Positions 17,067 through 25,804 of a DNA stretch of 64,000 nucleotides are shown here, piece by piece. The translations under genes and the position numbers were made by a program. The stretch is from Agreia sp. PsM10 (GTDB lineage Bacteria; Actinomycetota; Actinomycetes; Actinomycetales; Microbacteriaceae). Where the stretch lies: assembly GCF_030433855.1 (NCBI RefSeq), contig NZ_JARUXC010000006.1, positions 1 to 64,000 on the forward strand, in the 5' to 3' direction. Below the pieces are notes generated by a model. That model saw only the letters and a program-made list of their open reading frames with translations, had not been told where the DNA came from and ran no database searches. How positions within the stretch are numbered: position 1 is the stretch's first letter; each line of letters begins with the position of its first letter.

Positions 17067-19285
17067 CGGGCGGCCTCCGACGTCTCGACCGAGAGCTGCC
17101 ACGAGCCACCCGCGGCGTCGACGGACTCAGCATGTGCGGACTGGGCGCGGCTGATCAGCGACACCAGGAACGTATCGGCGCTCGAGCGGATCAGCAGCTC
17201 GTCGTCGCCCCCGCCCGCGGTGACGACGAGCACACGATCCTCGGCGAGGGGGATGCGTGCGGCGCGGGCGAAGCAGGACCACCGGCGCTCCGAGCGGTCG
17301 AGTGCCCACCACCCCGTCGGATGCGCGGGGATGAACACCGTCGACCCCCAGACCTTCGGTGTGAGGTGCCCGACGACCTCGGGGTCGGTCGGCGATGCGC
17401 CGCTCCGCAGTGTCAGTCGAATCGCGGCGACCGCGTCGTCGAGCACGTCGATCGACCACGAGGGTCCGCGATCCGGAGGGGTGGCGCTGTAGCCGACCCG
17501 CGGCGACCCGCCCCAGCCCACGCCGCGCTCGAGATCTTCGCGCGCGCTCTGGGTGCTCACCCACAACCCTGCGGCCCAGTCGTCGATGGGACCGAGTGTG
17601 CGAGAGGTGGGGAACGGAGACGTGAGAACGTCGTGCCCGAAGGCAGTCCAGCACACGACTCCCCGATCGGCGACGACGACGAGCTCGCTCAAGGTTTTCG
17701 ACGCGTTCGACGAATTCGAGGAGCGGGCGACGATCGCCTCGAACCGGCCCCTGGTCTCGGCGGCCCAGGCCGCGCCGGCGACATCGCGAGCGAAGACTGC
17801 CGGCCGGCTCGTGACTGCTGCCACGCGATCGACGCCGTCGGGGTGTCGGTAGACGCCATCGCCTTCGTGCGGCGACGCGACGCCGAGCGTGAGGGAGTAG
17901 CGCAGCAGAGAGCTCGACGACGTGGCCCGGCCGAGCGGCTGCCCCTCGACGCGCACGAACTCCGCGTCGTGCCACTCGAAGCCGAGGCCCAGGCCCGACA
18001 CCGGCTCGTCGATCAGGATGCGCCGCCGACCCGCACGAGGCTCGGCGTCGATGGCGGCCTCGAAATCTACGAGATCGCGGGGCCACAGACCGGGCACGTT
18101 CGGCGCCCGGTATTGCGGCGACTCGTCCACGAAGGTGCGAACCGTCGCCCCGCGAATCGAGCTCCAGGGTTCGGCCGCGAGCGTTCGGCCCGGGAGGCCG
18201 CGCACCACGGTCGTGACCGTGCGGTCCGCGATCGAGATCTCCTTCTGCAGGCGCACCTCATCGACCTGCCAGGCGAGCAGCCATCCGCCCCGGTGCTCGG
18301 TGATGAGCGGCGCCTGAGACGCCGGGCGCCTCCAGGCCGAGGGTCGGCCCTCGACCGAGGCGAGCGCATCCCGATAGACCGCACCGGCGTACGACGGATG
18401 CCGAACGCTCACCGTGCCGTCGGCATCCACCTCGACCGAATAATCGCCCACCGAGACTTCTCGGCGGGCATGACGTGCTGTCGCCGCCGCGCGCATGCCG
18501 AGGGGCGGGCCTTGGACAGGGCCCTCGGCAGGCCCTTCGACAGGCTCAGGGACCGAGGAGAACGGGATGACGACGCCGTTGATGGTCGTGTCGACGGGCG
18601 CGCCGTCCTCCATGCGCACCCGCACGCGGATGGCGTCGCCTCGAACGGTGAAGTCGTACTCGACGAGAACCTCGCCGTCGTGCACGGTGATGCCGTGACC
18701 GATCGAGCGGTTTCGACCGCCCGCCATTGTTCGCCACGAGAACGTGGAGAACACGTCGGTGAGGGGCACATCGGCCGCCAGCTCGCGCAGCAGCCGCGAG
18801 ACCGCCCCCGGCATGTGGCTGACGAGCTCGATGTAGCCGTCCTGATCGGGCTGCGGGTGCTCCTCGGCGGATCGGAAGCCGACGCGCACGTAGAGGGGAA
18901 GCGCCTTCACGTTCGCCGGATTCACCTCGACCCGCAGGGTGGCGATGCCGTCTTCGAGGAGGCGGCCGAAGGAGGTGGTGAAGAGGCGTCCGGCGAGAAA
19001 GCCAGCGCGGTACCCGGGGTCGATCACGAACATGCCCGCGAACAGCTCGTCGTCGCGAGTGACCCTGCGGCCCGACACACGCAGGTAGCCGATCGTGCCG
19101 ACGACGCGCCCTCGGTCCTCTGCGATGAGGAAGATGTGCACGCCTCGCTCGGCCAGAACGAGGTTGAGCTGTCGCCCCGTGAGCACGCCCGCGTCTCGCG
19201 CCGGCCCGTAGTGGTTGCGGTTGTAGAACTCGGAGACGGCGTCGGCATCGGTCGACGGGTTGTAATCCCGAATCTGGGCGGACAT
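17063..19285 (-). CDS. GNAT acyltransferase fused to a large beta-rich domain
   Basis: A 740-residue protein. Residues 1-~160 are a GNAT domain (IAEDRGRVVGTIGYLRV, MFVIDPGYRAGFLAGRLF as acyl-CoA loop region, then LPLYVRVGFRSAEEHPQ). Residues ~165-740 are unrecognised: beta-rich, with many paired strands and aromatic residues, reminiscent of carbohydrate-active or mutarotase-like folds but without a motif I can name. Near residues 245-260 a stretch VPEPVEGPAEGPVQGPP is encoded by the dispersed repeat copy at 18533. In an operon with an ACP, the GNAT half may N-acylate an amine with the cluster's acyl chain. Function of the C-terminal part is unknown. Confidence 0.72.
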   Translation of the reverse strand: MSAQIRDYNPSTDADAVSEFYNRNHYGPARDAGVLTGRQLNLVLAERGVHIFLIAEDRGRVVGTIGYLRVSGRRVTRDDELFAGMFVIDPGYRAGFLAGRLFTTSFGRLLEDGIATLRVEVNPANVKALPLYVRVGFRSAEEHPQPDQDGYIELVSHMPGAVSRLLRELAADVPLTDVFSTFSWRTMAGGRNRSIGHGITVHDGEVLVEYDFTVRGDAIRVRVRMEDGAPVDTTINGVVIPFSSVPEPVEGPAEGPVQGPPLGMRAAATARHARREVSVGDYSVEVDADGTVSVRHPSYAGAVYRDALASVEGRPSAWRRPASQAPLITEHRGGWLLAWQVDEVRLQKEISIADRTVTTVVRGLPGRTLAAEPWSSIRGATVRTFVDESPQYRAPNVPGLWPRDLVDFEAAIDAEPRAGRRRILIDEPVSGLGLGFEWHDAEFVRVEGQPLGRATSSSSLLRYSLTLGVASPHEGDGVYRHPDGVDRVAAVTSRPAVFARDVAGAAWAAETRGRFEAIVARSSNSSNASKTLSELVVVADRGVVCWTAFGHDVLTSPFPTSRTLGPIDDWAAGLWVSTQSAREDLERGVGWGGSPRVGYSATPPDRGPSWSIDVLDDAVAAIRLTLRSGASPTDPEVVGHLTPKVWGSTVFIPAHPTGWWALDRSERRWSCFARAARIPLAEDRVLVVTAGGGDDELLIRSSADTFLVSLISRAQSAHAESVDAAGGSWQLSVETSEAAR
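18533..18551. repeat. Dispersed short repeat, copy 2, inside a coding region
   Basis: CCCTTCGACAGGCTCAGGG lies inside the GNAT-hybrid gene and is translated in frame (PEPVEG on the minus strand). Degenerate neighbours at 18508-18532 encode the PAEG and PVQG units that follow, suggesting local amplification. Confidence 0.7.
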
Positions 19286-19287
19286 GG

Positions 19288-19728
19288 CTACGAGTTCGGC
19301 AGCGCGATCACGAGCGACCCCGAGGCGACGTCTGCGCCGTTCACGGTGAGGGCCACCGAGAAGTCGGTCATTCCGCCGAACCGGGTGCCGGCCGTCGCCC
19401 GGATGCGCACCTGGTCTCCCGGGCGCACGAGCGTCACGAAGCGAAACCGCTTGACGGATGCGAGGTAGCCGATCGCCGGGGCGGCGGGCTCGTCGAGGTC
19501 GGCCATGACCAGTCCGCAGAGGTGGCCCGCCGCTTCGATCAGCAGCACGCCCGGATATATCGGCTCACCCGGAAAGTGCCCCGCGAACACCGGATCGGAG
19601 ATCGAGATGTTCTTGAGCGCCGCGCCGGAGTGCGACGGCACGAGCTCGGTGACGGCGTCGAGCATCACGAACGGATGCCGGTGCGGCAGCCTGCGCAGGA
19701 TCTGCGCCGCGGTCAGCACCGTGCTCAC
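19288..19728 (-). CDS. FabZ-like 3-hydroxyacyl-ACP dehydratase
   Basis: A 146-residue single hotdog-fold dehydratase. Catalytic H18 (LPHRHPFVMLD) and E65 (GEPIYPGVLLIEA) are in the FabZ positions. The GTG start at 19728 overlaps the stop of the ACP gene (GTGA). It would dehydrate the beta-hydroxyacyl-ACP formed by the FabG-like reductase and so introduce double bases in each cycle as trans double bonds, as expected of a highly reducing type II system lacking an enoyl reductase. No enoyl reductase is encoded in the operon. Confidence 0.9.
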   Translation of the reverse strand: MSTVLTAAQILRRLPHRHPFVMLDAVTELVPSHSGAALKNISISDPVFAGHFPGEPIYPGVLLIEAAGHLCGLVMADLDEPAAPAIGYLASVKRFRFVTLVRPGDQVRIRATAGTRFGGMTDFSVALTVNGADVASGSLVIALPNS

Positions 19729-20015
19729 GGGCGCGGTCGGTTCGCGACGATGTAGTCGGCGACCTTGTTGATCGAGCCGAAGACCGACTTGTCGTCGTCG
19801 GTGATGTAGACCTCGAACTCCTCCTCGACCAGGCTCACGATCTCGAGGGTGTCGAGCGAGTCCAGCTCGAGGCCGCGACCGAAGAGCGGCTGGTCGTCTT
19901 CGATCATCTGTGCGTCGATCGGAAGCTCCAGCCCCTCCACGAGCAGCGACCGCAGGCGGGCGTTGAGGGCCGAGCGCTGCTCGGCGACGGCGTGGATCTC
20001 AGTGAATGTGCTCAT
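19725..20015 (-). CDS. Acyl carrier protein of the polyketide cluster
   Basis: A 96-residue acidic carrier protein. The phosphopantetheine serine is S53 in GLELDSLDTLEIV, followed by a typical acidic helix (VSLVEEEFEVYI). It lies between the FabG- and FabZ-like genes and overlaps the latter, so it is the dedicated carrier on which the ketosynthase, reductase and dehydratase act. The operon-encoded PPTase presumably activates it. Confidence 0.93.
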   Translation of the reverse strand: MSTFTEIHAVAEQRSALNARLRSLLVEGLELPIDAQMIEDDQPLFGRGLELDSLDTLEIVSLVEEEFEVYITDDDKSVFGSINKVADYIVANRPRP

Positions 20016-20030
20016 TCGGATTCCTTCATG

Positions 20031-20780
20031 TCAGGCGGTGATGCCACCATCGACCGCGAGTATTTGTCCTGTTGTGTACGACGACCGGGGGCCGGCGAGG
20101 AACTCGATGGCGAACGCGACCTCCCGAGGGTCGGCCACGCGTCCGAGCGGAATGAGGGCGGCGTACTCCGCTCGTGCCTTCGCGTCCATTCGCCGAAGCA
20201 TGTCGGTGTCGGTGAAGCCGGGCGCGACCGCGTTGACCCGGATGCCGAGGCCGGCGACCTCCTTGGCCAGCGACTGGGTGAGTGAGTTGATTCCGCCCTT
20301 GCTCGCGCTGTAGTTGCCCTGACCCGGCTGGCCGCTGATGCCTGAGGTCGAGCTCACGAGAACGATCGATCCCCCGGTCTTGCGCATGGCCTTCACCGAC
20401 TGCCGGCTCACATGGAAAGCGCCCGTCAGGTTGGTGTCGATCACGCGGCTCCAGCTCTCGGCCGACATCGTCGCGAGCAGGCCGTCCGAGGTGATCCCCG
20501 CGCTGAAGACCACCGTGCGCAGCACGCCTTCCATGGCGGCGACCGCCCGGAAGGCGCCGCGAACGGCGGCCTCGTCGCAGACATCGGCACACAGGGCCTC
20601 GGCTCGGCCTCCGGCCTGTCGGATGCTCGTGACCGCGTCGAGCGCGGCCGTCTCGTCGGATCGGTAGGCGATCACGACGGCCATCCCGCACTCCGCTAGC
20701 CGCTCGGCGGCCGCGCGCCCGATGCCCCGTGAGCCTCCGAAGACGAGGGCGATCCCCGTGTCGTGCACCTCAGCGCGCAT
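20031..20780 (-). CDS. FabG-like 3-oxoacyl-ACP reductase
   Basis: A 249-residue short-chain dehydrogenase. NADPH motif GGSRGIGRA near residue 16, FSAGI strand, catalytic Ser in VLVSSTSGISGQ, Tyr-x-x-x-Lys as YSASKGGINSLTQ, and the C-terminal DGGIT typical of FabG. It starts inside the last 11 bases of the FabD-like gene, so translation is coupled. Expected to reduce the beta-keto group on the cluster ACP. Confidence 0.93.
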   Translation of the reverse strand: MRAEVHDTGIALVFGGSRGIGRAAAERLAECGMAVVIAYRSDETAALDAVTSIRQAGGRAEALCADVCDEAAVRGAFRAVAAMEGVLRTVVFSAGITSDGLLATMSAESWSRVIDTNLTGAFHVSRQSVKAMRKTGGSIVLVSSTSGISGQPGQGNYSASKGGINSLTQSLAKEVAGLGIRVNAVAPGFTDTDMLRRMDAKARAEYAALIPLGRVADPREVAFAIEFLAGPRSSYTTGQILAVDGGITA

Positions 20781-21711
20781 GAGCCCGCCGATCGACAGAG
20801 GAGTCGGCCACGAACGAGTCGTCGACGTTCGTGATGTCGTCGGCCCGGATCAGGCCTCGGCCGAATCTCGCGAGCGCACCACCGGGACCGAACGTGATCC
20901 ACCGGTTGCGGGTCGCGTCGCCGATCACCAGGTCCCACCGCACCGTGCGCCGGAGGCCCGTGATGAGGTCACGCGTCACGTCGGCGGTGCTCGACGCCAT
21001 TCGGCCGGTCGTCGAGGCGACGTACGCCGGGCCGTCGCCGTCTGCGAACGCGGTGTCTGCCACGGCACGGCTCCACGCGTCGACGACCGGGTCCATCACG
21101 CGCGAATGGAAGCCGTTGCTCACGTCGAGCGTTCGCGAGCGGGCGCCGAAGTACGCCTTGGCCGCCTCGATGCCGCCGATCGAGCCGCTGAGTACGACCT
21201 GCCTCGCCCCGTTGCGAGCCGCGACGTCGAGAGAGAGCCGGTCGGCGTTCGCCAGAACATCCTGAAGCATCGTGTCGGACGTGACCGACACCGCGAGCAT
21301 CGACCCCGTTCGCGGAACGCCGCCCATGAGCTGCGCGCGGGTGCGCACCAATCGGATGCCGTCGCGCAGGGTGAGGTGGCCGCTGGCCATCGCGGCAGGC
21401 AGAGCACCCACGCTGTGTCCGGCCACCGCCGCGGGCTCGGTGCCATGCCGACCCGCAGCCCACACCCGCCAGGCCGCGACAGAGCAGACGACGATCGCGA
21501 GCTGCGCGTTCTCGGTCGCCGCGAGCTCGGTGGCCGACGACTGCCAGCACAGGGCCCTCAGGTCGGTGTCGATCGCGTCGGATGCCTCGTCGAAGACCGC
21601 GGCGGCCTCGGCGAAACGCCCGGCCAGGCCGGCTCCCATTCCGACGAACTGGCTGCCCTGGCCCGGGAAGAGCCCGATGCTGCTCGTGCGCGTTGCGTCT
21701 GCGGCGGTCAT
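20770..21711 (-). CDS. FabD-like malonyl-CoA:ACP acyltransferase
   Basis: A 313-residue acyltransferase. FPGQGSQFVGMG begins the domain, the active serine is S100 in AGHSVGALPAA, the Arg in RTRAQLM binds malonate carboxylate, and the catalytic His is in VSNGFHSRVMD. It loads extender units onto the ACP of the cluster. ATG 21711 overlaps the stop of the ABC permease (ATGA). Confidence 0.92.
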   Translation of the reverse strand: MTAADATRTSSIGLFPGQGSQFVGMGAGLAGRFAEAAAVFDEASDAIDTDLRALCWQSSATELAATENAQLAIVVCSVAAWRVWAAGRHGTEPAAVAGHSVGALPAAMASGHLTLRDGIRLVRTRAQLMGGVPRTGSMLAVSVTSDTMLQDVLANADRLSLDVAARNGARQVVLSGSIGGIEAAKAYFGARSRTLDVSNGFHSRVMDPVVDAWSRAVADTAFADGDGPAYVASTTGRMASSTADVTRDLITGLRRTVRWDLVIGDATRNRWITFGPGGALARFGRGLIRADDITNVDDSFVADSSVDRRAHAR

Positions 21712-22583
21712 CGGATGCGCTTCGCGAGCCGGAGAGCTGAGAGCACGGCGAACACGACGAAGAGCACCGCGAGTTCTGCGAGCGCGAACCCGTTCGACAC
21801 CTCGAGGTCGCCCACCGAGATCGCGATGCCGTAGAACGTATTCAGCGTCGCCTCGGCTGTGGCGTTGCCGTTCGTCAAGGCCTGGGCGGCCTCGTGGGTG
21901 AAAGGCTGCCGAAGCAGCATCGCCGCCTGGGCGAAGGGGAGGGCGTTCATGACGTTCACCACGGCGACGGGCAGTGTTCCCGCCGGAATGTACGCCCCCG
22001 CGAGGAATCCGATGACCGTGCCGACGATGGTGCTGAGAGCGGCGAACGCGCTGTTCGACGTGAGGAACGTGACCACGAAGCCCGACACGGCGGAGAACGC
22101 CGCGGCCGCCACGACCACATAGGCGGCCGTGAGCAGCAGGCTCTGCGGGGTCATGGGCTCATCGCCCCGCAGGAGCGTGTAGAGCTGCGAGACGACCACG
22201 ACCACCGCGGTCATGACCACGGCGACGACGAAGCTCGAGATCATGTAGCCGACGATGATGCTCCAACGCCGCATCGGCGACACCAGGAAGTCTTTGAAGC
22301 GCCCGCTCGCCGAGTCCTCGACGAACACGCTGAGGGCGGCCAAGCCGGTCGTCAGCGTCGTGATCATCGTGATTCCGGCGAAAACCCAGGCGTCGACGAA
22401 GGCCTGGATCTCGCCCGTCGACGCGTTCGCGAAGCGCTCGGCGAGGTTGTCGACCTGGAGGCCTCCGAGGAACAGGGCGTACAGGGCGATCAGGATGAGG
22501 GCCGAGAGCAGGGAGAAGAAGACGCCAGCCCTGTCGCGGAAGAAGATGCGCAGGTTGCGGCGGGCCAGGATCCAGGCGCTCAT
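21708..22583 (-). CDS. ABC-2 type permease of the cluster exporter
   Basis: A 291-residue membrane protein of the DrrB/ABC-2 type with about six helices: one after the N-terminal cytoplasmic helix (GVFFSLLSALILIALYALFL), a block of four in the middle (for example VVAVVMTAVVVVVSQLY) and a C-terminal one (LAELAVLFVVFAVLSAL). The ATG overlaps the stop of the ATPase gene (ATGA). It pairs with the ATPase upstream to export the product, or to confer self-resistance. Confidence 0.9.
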   Translation of the reverse strand: MSAWILARRNLRIFFRDRAGVFFSLLSALILIALYALFLGGLQVDNLAERFANASTGEIQAFVDAWVFAGITMITTLTTGLAALSVFVEDSASGRFKDFLVSPMRRWSIIVGYMISSFVVAVVMTAVVVVVSQLYTLLRGDEPMTPQSLLLTAAYVVVAAAAFSAVSGFVVTFLTSNSAFAALSTIVGTVIGFLAGAYIPAGTLPVAVVNVMNALPFAQAAMLLRQPFTHEAAQALTNGNATAEATLNTFYGIAISVGDLEVSNGFALAELAVLFVVFAVLSALRLAKRIR

Positions 22584-23485
22584 GCTCGGCCTCCCGTCGC
22601 CGTGACCGAGAGGAAGACGTCGTCCATGGTGCCGTGCCGGAACTCGAAATCGTCGACGATCGATCGATGGCGGTTCACGAAGTCGAGGGCCGAGGCCGAG
22701 TCGGGCACCGCGATGCGGCCGCCATCGCCCGACACGGTGCAGGCGAGCGAGGCGTCGGCGCAGGCGCGCATCACCGCCTCGATGTCGCTCGACGTGACCG
22801 AGAGCACGCTCGAACTGTGCGCCGCTCGAAGCTGAGAGGGCGTGCCCTGCACGACGAGCGATCCCGCGTGGATGATCGACACCAGGTCGGCCTCCTCGGT
22901 CTCCTCCATGTAGTGCGTGGTGAGAAAGACGGTGAGCCCCTTCGTCTGTCGCAGCGAGTGGATGGTGTGCCACACCTGTTCGCGACTCTGCGGGTCGAGG
23001 CCGGCCGTCGGCTCGTCGAGGAACAGCAGCACCGGATCGTGCATGAGCGCCCGGGCGATGTCGGCCCGCCTCTTCTGTCCGCCCGAGAGCGGGCCGTAGG
23101 GGCGGTCGAGAAAGTCGGTGAGGTCGATCTGCTCGGCGAGCTGCCGGATGCGCGTGGCGCAGTCGGTCGCGCTCAACCCGTAGAACGACGCACGGTCGCG
23201 CAGGTTCTCTCTGACCGTGAGGCTCGGATCGAGCAGCGACGACTGGAAGACCACGCCGATCCTTCTCCGGATCGCGTCGTCGTCTCGACCGACCTGCAGG
23301 CCGTCGATCTCGATGCGCCCGGAGTCGGCCGTCGTGACGGTGGTCAGGCAGGAGATGGTCGTGCTCTTGCCCGCGCCGTTCGTGCCGAGAAAGGCGAAGA
23401 CACTCGCGGCGGGCACATCGAACGACAGGTCGTTCACGGCCGTGACAGGACCGAACCTCTTGGTGAGGTGGGCGACACGAATCAC
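22580..23485 (-). CDS. ABC exporter ATPase (DrrA-like), first gene of the polyketide operon
   Basis: A 301-residue ATPase: Walker A GTNGAGKST, Q-loop VVFQSSLLD, signature LSGGQKRRADIARAL, Walker B LLFLDEPTAGLD, H-loop TTHYMEE. The C-terminal ~80 residues form the regulatory extension typical of DrrA/NodI-like transporters. It heads an uninterrupted minus-strand gene run that continues to 11775. Promoter sequences are expected in 23486-23600, where an inverted repeat is present. Confidence 0.93.
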   Translation of the reverse strand: MIRVAHLTKRFGPVTAVNDLSFDVPAASVFAFLGTNGAGKSTTISCLTTVTTADSGRIEIDGLQVGRDDDAIRRRIGVVFQSSLLDPSLTVRENLRDRASFYGLSATDCATRIRQLAEQIDLTDFLDRPYGPLSGGQKRRADIARALMHDPVLLFLDEPTAGLDPQSREQVWHTIHSLRQTKGLTVFLTTHYMEETEEADLVSIIHAGSLVVQGTPSQLRAAHSSSVLSVTSSDIEAVMRACADASLACTVSGDGGRIAVPDSASALDFVNRHRSIVDDFEFRHGTMDDVFLSVTATGGRA

Positions 23486-23557
23486 TCTGGACAGCTCCTC
23501 AGGGTTGATGAGGGCGCCCGGAATGACCGGTGCGAGCCCTCGTCCCCCGACGACCTC

Positions 23558-23592
23558 ATGAGGCTAACAGACCTAATGCGTTTAAGCCTCAT
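23558..23592. promoter_or_regulatory. Inverted repeat in the divergent promoter region of the polyketide operon
   Basis: ATGAGGCT (23558-23565) and AGCCTCAT (23585-23592) form a perfect 8-bp inverted repeat 27 bp centre to centre, about 75 bases upstream of the ABC ATPase start and within the AT-richest part of the intergenic space. CTCATGAG at 23556-23563 is a further small palindrome. A plausible regulator site; no regulator gene lies inside the cluster. Confidence 0.4.
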
Positions 23593-23709
23593 TTTGTGGA
23601 TTAAGTTTCTCCAGGCCCACAAAACGCCGGCCGGTGCCGAGTCCACCTGCCACTGGGACTACGCGGACGCGGTACTGTTCGGAAGCAACGACTCTGGTAA
23701 GGACTTTCG

Positions 23710-24321
23710 ATGAGCATTGCATTCCTGCTGACCACCCTCGTGGTGGTCGCTACCCCCGGCACGGGAGCGGTGTTCTCGATCGCCGCTGGACTCTCGCGCG
23801 GAACGAAGGCCGGGATCGTGGCCGCGTTCGGCTGTACCCTCGGCGTGATCCCGCACATGGTCGCCGCGATCACCGGGCTCGCCGCGATCCTGAACGCTTC
23901 CGCGATCGCGTTCCAGACCATCAAGTGGCTCGGCGTCGCCTACCTGCTGTACCTGGCGTGGAAGACCTTCCGCGACAAGTCACTGATCGACGTCGACGCC
24001 AACACCGCGCCGGCATCGTTCTGGTCGGTGATCCGCACCGCGATTTTGATCAACCTCCTCAACCCGAAGCTGACGATCTTCTTCTTCGCATTCCTGCCCC
24101 AGTTCGTCCCCGCGGGCGAGGCGAACGGCAGCTGGCACCTGATCGGGCTGAGCATGGTTTTCATGGCGCTGACGTTCGTCGTGTTCGCTCTCTACGGAGT
24201 GTTCGCCGCGACGATGCGTAACCAGGTCATCACCCGCCCGAAAGTCATGGCATGGCTGCGCCGCACGTTCGCCGCGACCTACGTCCTGCTCGCCGGCCGC
24301 CTCGCCCTCGAAACCCGATAG
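23710..24321 (+). CDS. LysE/RhtB family amino-acid exporter
   Basis: A 203-residue membrane protein with about six helices. The N-terminal half contains the family region TPGTGAVFSIAAGLSRGTKAG, and the second half NLLNPKLTIFFFAFLPQFV, both characteristic of RhtB/LysE transporters. AAGG lies upstream of the ATG. It is divergent from the polyketide operon and exports a small amino acid or derivative; substrate unknown. Confidence 0.93.
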   Translation: MSIAFLLTTLVVVATPGTGAVFSIAAGLSRGTKAGIVAAFGCTLGVIPHMVAAITGLAAILNASAIAFQTIKWLGVAYLLYLAWKTFRDKSLIDVDANTAPASFWSVIRTAILINLLNPKLTIFFFAFLPQFVPAGEANGSWHLIGLSMVFMALTFVVFALYGVFAATMRNQVITRPKVMAWLRRTFAATYVLLAGRLALETR

Positions 24322-24481
24322 CCGCCCGATGCGATACACGTTTGTCATCACGCTGAAGCAGGTCTGAGGGTACAAGCGGGTTCGGGTCTGCATTCCGGTC
24401 CAACTGTGGACGCTAACTCCCCGACAGGCCGAATAGCGCGCACCCCGGAAGGGCCGTTGCGATCCCAAGCCACTGTGGAAC

Positions 24482-24807
24482 GGAGACGACCTTTGCGTCT
24501 CAGAGGCTTACGTTCGTCCAGGAATGGAGAAGGATTTCACCACGCTCTTGTTCAGCCTGATCGCCACATTCCCACAGCGCTATCCGGGCCTGATTCGCCA
24601 CGAGGTCCTGGTGGATCGAGACGACTGGCGCCGGTCCACTATGTCAGCACGTGGTCTAACGAGGAGGGGCTCGCCGACTACGTGGGCGTGAGTTGGCAAT
24701 CCGAGCCCGTGACATTTGCAGACGAGGACCGATTCCTCGCGCAACCTCTGCTCCTTCGCCCATTCCAGTCGGTGCAGATCACCTCAGAGCCGCACCCGGC
24801 GGCGTGA
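24482..24807 (+). pseudogene. Frameshifted antibiotic-biosynthesis-monooxygenase (ABM) domain protein
   Basis: One frame reads EAYVRPGMEKDFTTLLFSLI and PGLIRHEVLVDRDD (through about 24627), and another frame continues APVHYVSTWSNEEGLADYVG, SWQSEPVTFADEDRFLAQP to a stop at 24807. Joined, they make a normal ~95-residue ferredoxin-like ABM domain. A single-base indel near 24625-24640 separates the halves. The 5' part also lacks a convincing start codon. The region 24322-24481 before it shows no gene. Confidence 0.65.
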
Positions 24808-24860
24808 CCGACCGCCAGCTCAGCGGTTCACTCGAACGTCTTGACGCCGCCACGCTTCAG

Positions 24861-25718
24861 TCACGGTGACTCCCCATGTCCAACTGCGGCCGCGACGGCA
24901 TCCTCCATGGATTGGGGTTCACGGCCGAGCAGCTGGGTCAGGTCGGTGGCAGGTCGGGCGAATCCGCCCACTCGGATCTCCCTGTGCACGTCCATCATCA
25001 GGTCGACGACATGTGCCGGCAGGCCTCGCCGTTGGAAGAGTCGGCGTTGCTCATCGTTGGAAACATTCCGGTACATCACAGGCCTCGAGGTTGCTCGTTC
25101 AACGGCCGCCGCGAGCTCAGCGAACCCCCACAACCGGTCACCAGTGAGGTCGTACGTCTTGCCCGCGTGCCCCTTTCCGAGCATCACCGTGGCGGTGGCT
25201 TCAGCAAGATCGTCCCTCGTCGCCGAGACCAAACGCGCACCGCCGACATTGGCCCGCACCAGACCGGTCGTCGCGTACTCGGACACGGACACGAAATTGA
25301 TCCAGTTCTCGGTGTACTCACCGTTACGAAGAAACGTCCACGACATGCCGCTCCGACGGATCAGATCCTCCGTTGCGGAATGCATTTTATCGACAGGCGT
25401 GGCCCGCCGATCGCAATCGACCAGGGATGTGTACACCACCCGGCCCACCCGAGCCGCGGTGGCAGCGGCGACCACCGCGGCGTGCTGCACCATTCGGGCC
25501 GGGTCTGGAGCGTTCGATGCCACGAACAGCAACGTCTCGACTCCCGCAAAGGCCACCTCAAGGGAATCGGGTTGATCAAAGTCAGCCCACCGACCACTCC
25601 CTGGGAGATTGGACGGGATGCGCGCTAAACCGATCACGTTGTCTGCGCCTAGGCAGTCTCGAACAGACGCGAGTACCCGAGAACCCAGTTTGCCGCTTGC
25701 GCCAGTGATTCCAATCAT
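24861..25718 (-). CDS. NmrA-like NAD(P)-binding quinone reductase
   Basis: A 285-residue atypical SDR of the NmrA/QOR2 type. Rossmann motif GITGASGKLGSRV starts at residue 2, with ETLLFVASNAPDP and WTFLRNGEYTEN in the positions typical of YtfG-like quinone oxidoreductases. It is divergent from an HxlR regulator, the standard arrangement of the ytfG/qorR pair. Start ATG 25718 is fixed by the Rossmann motif. Likely role: redox-stress-induced quinone or aldehyde reduction. Confidence 0.88.
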   Translation of the reverse strand: MIGITGASGKLGSRVLASVRDCLGADNVIGLARIPSNLPGSGRWADFDQPDSLEVAFAGVETLLFVASNAPDPARMVQHAAVVAAATAARVGRVVYTSLVDCDRRATPVDKMHSATEDLIRRSGMSWTFLRNGEYTENWINFVSVSEYATTGLVRANVGGARLVSATRDDLAEATATVMLGKGHAGKTYDLTGDRLWGFAELAAAVERATSRPVMYRNVSNDEQRRLFQRRGLPAHVVDLMMDVHREIRVGGFARPATDLTQLLGREPQSMEDAVAAAVGHGESP

Positions 25719-25730
25719 GTCCACCTCGTC

Positions 25731-25747
25731 ACTTTCCCAATGAAAGT
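25731..25747. promoter_or_regulatory. Candidate HxlR operator
   Basis: ACTTTC (25731-25736) and GAAAGT (25742-25747) form a perfect 6-bp inverted repeat with a 5-bp spacer between the divergent NmrA and HxlR genes. Position and symmetry fit autoregulation by the HxlR protein. Confidence 0.55.
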
Positions 25748-25804
25748 AACAGTCTGAGATGAAATTAAGCAACTCGTGGAAAGCGGTCCCAGTAGGATCG
25801 ATCC

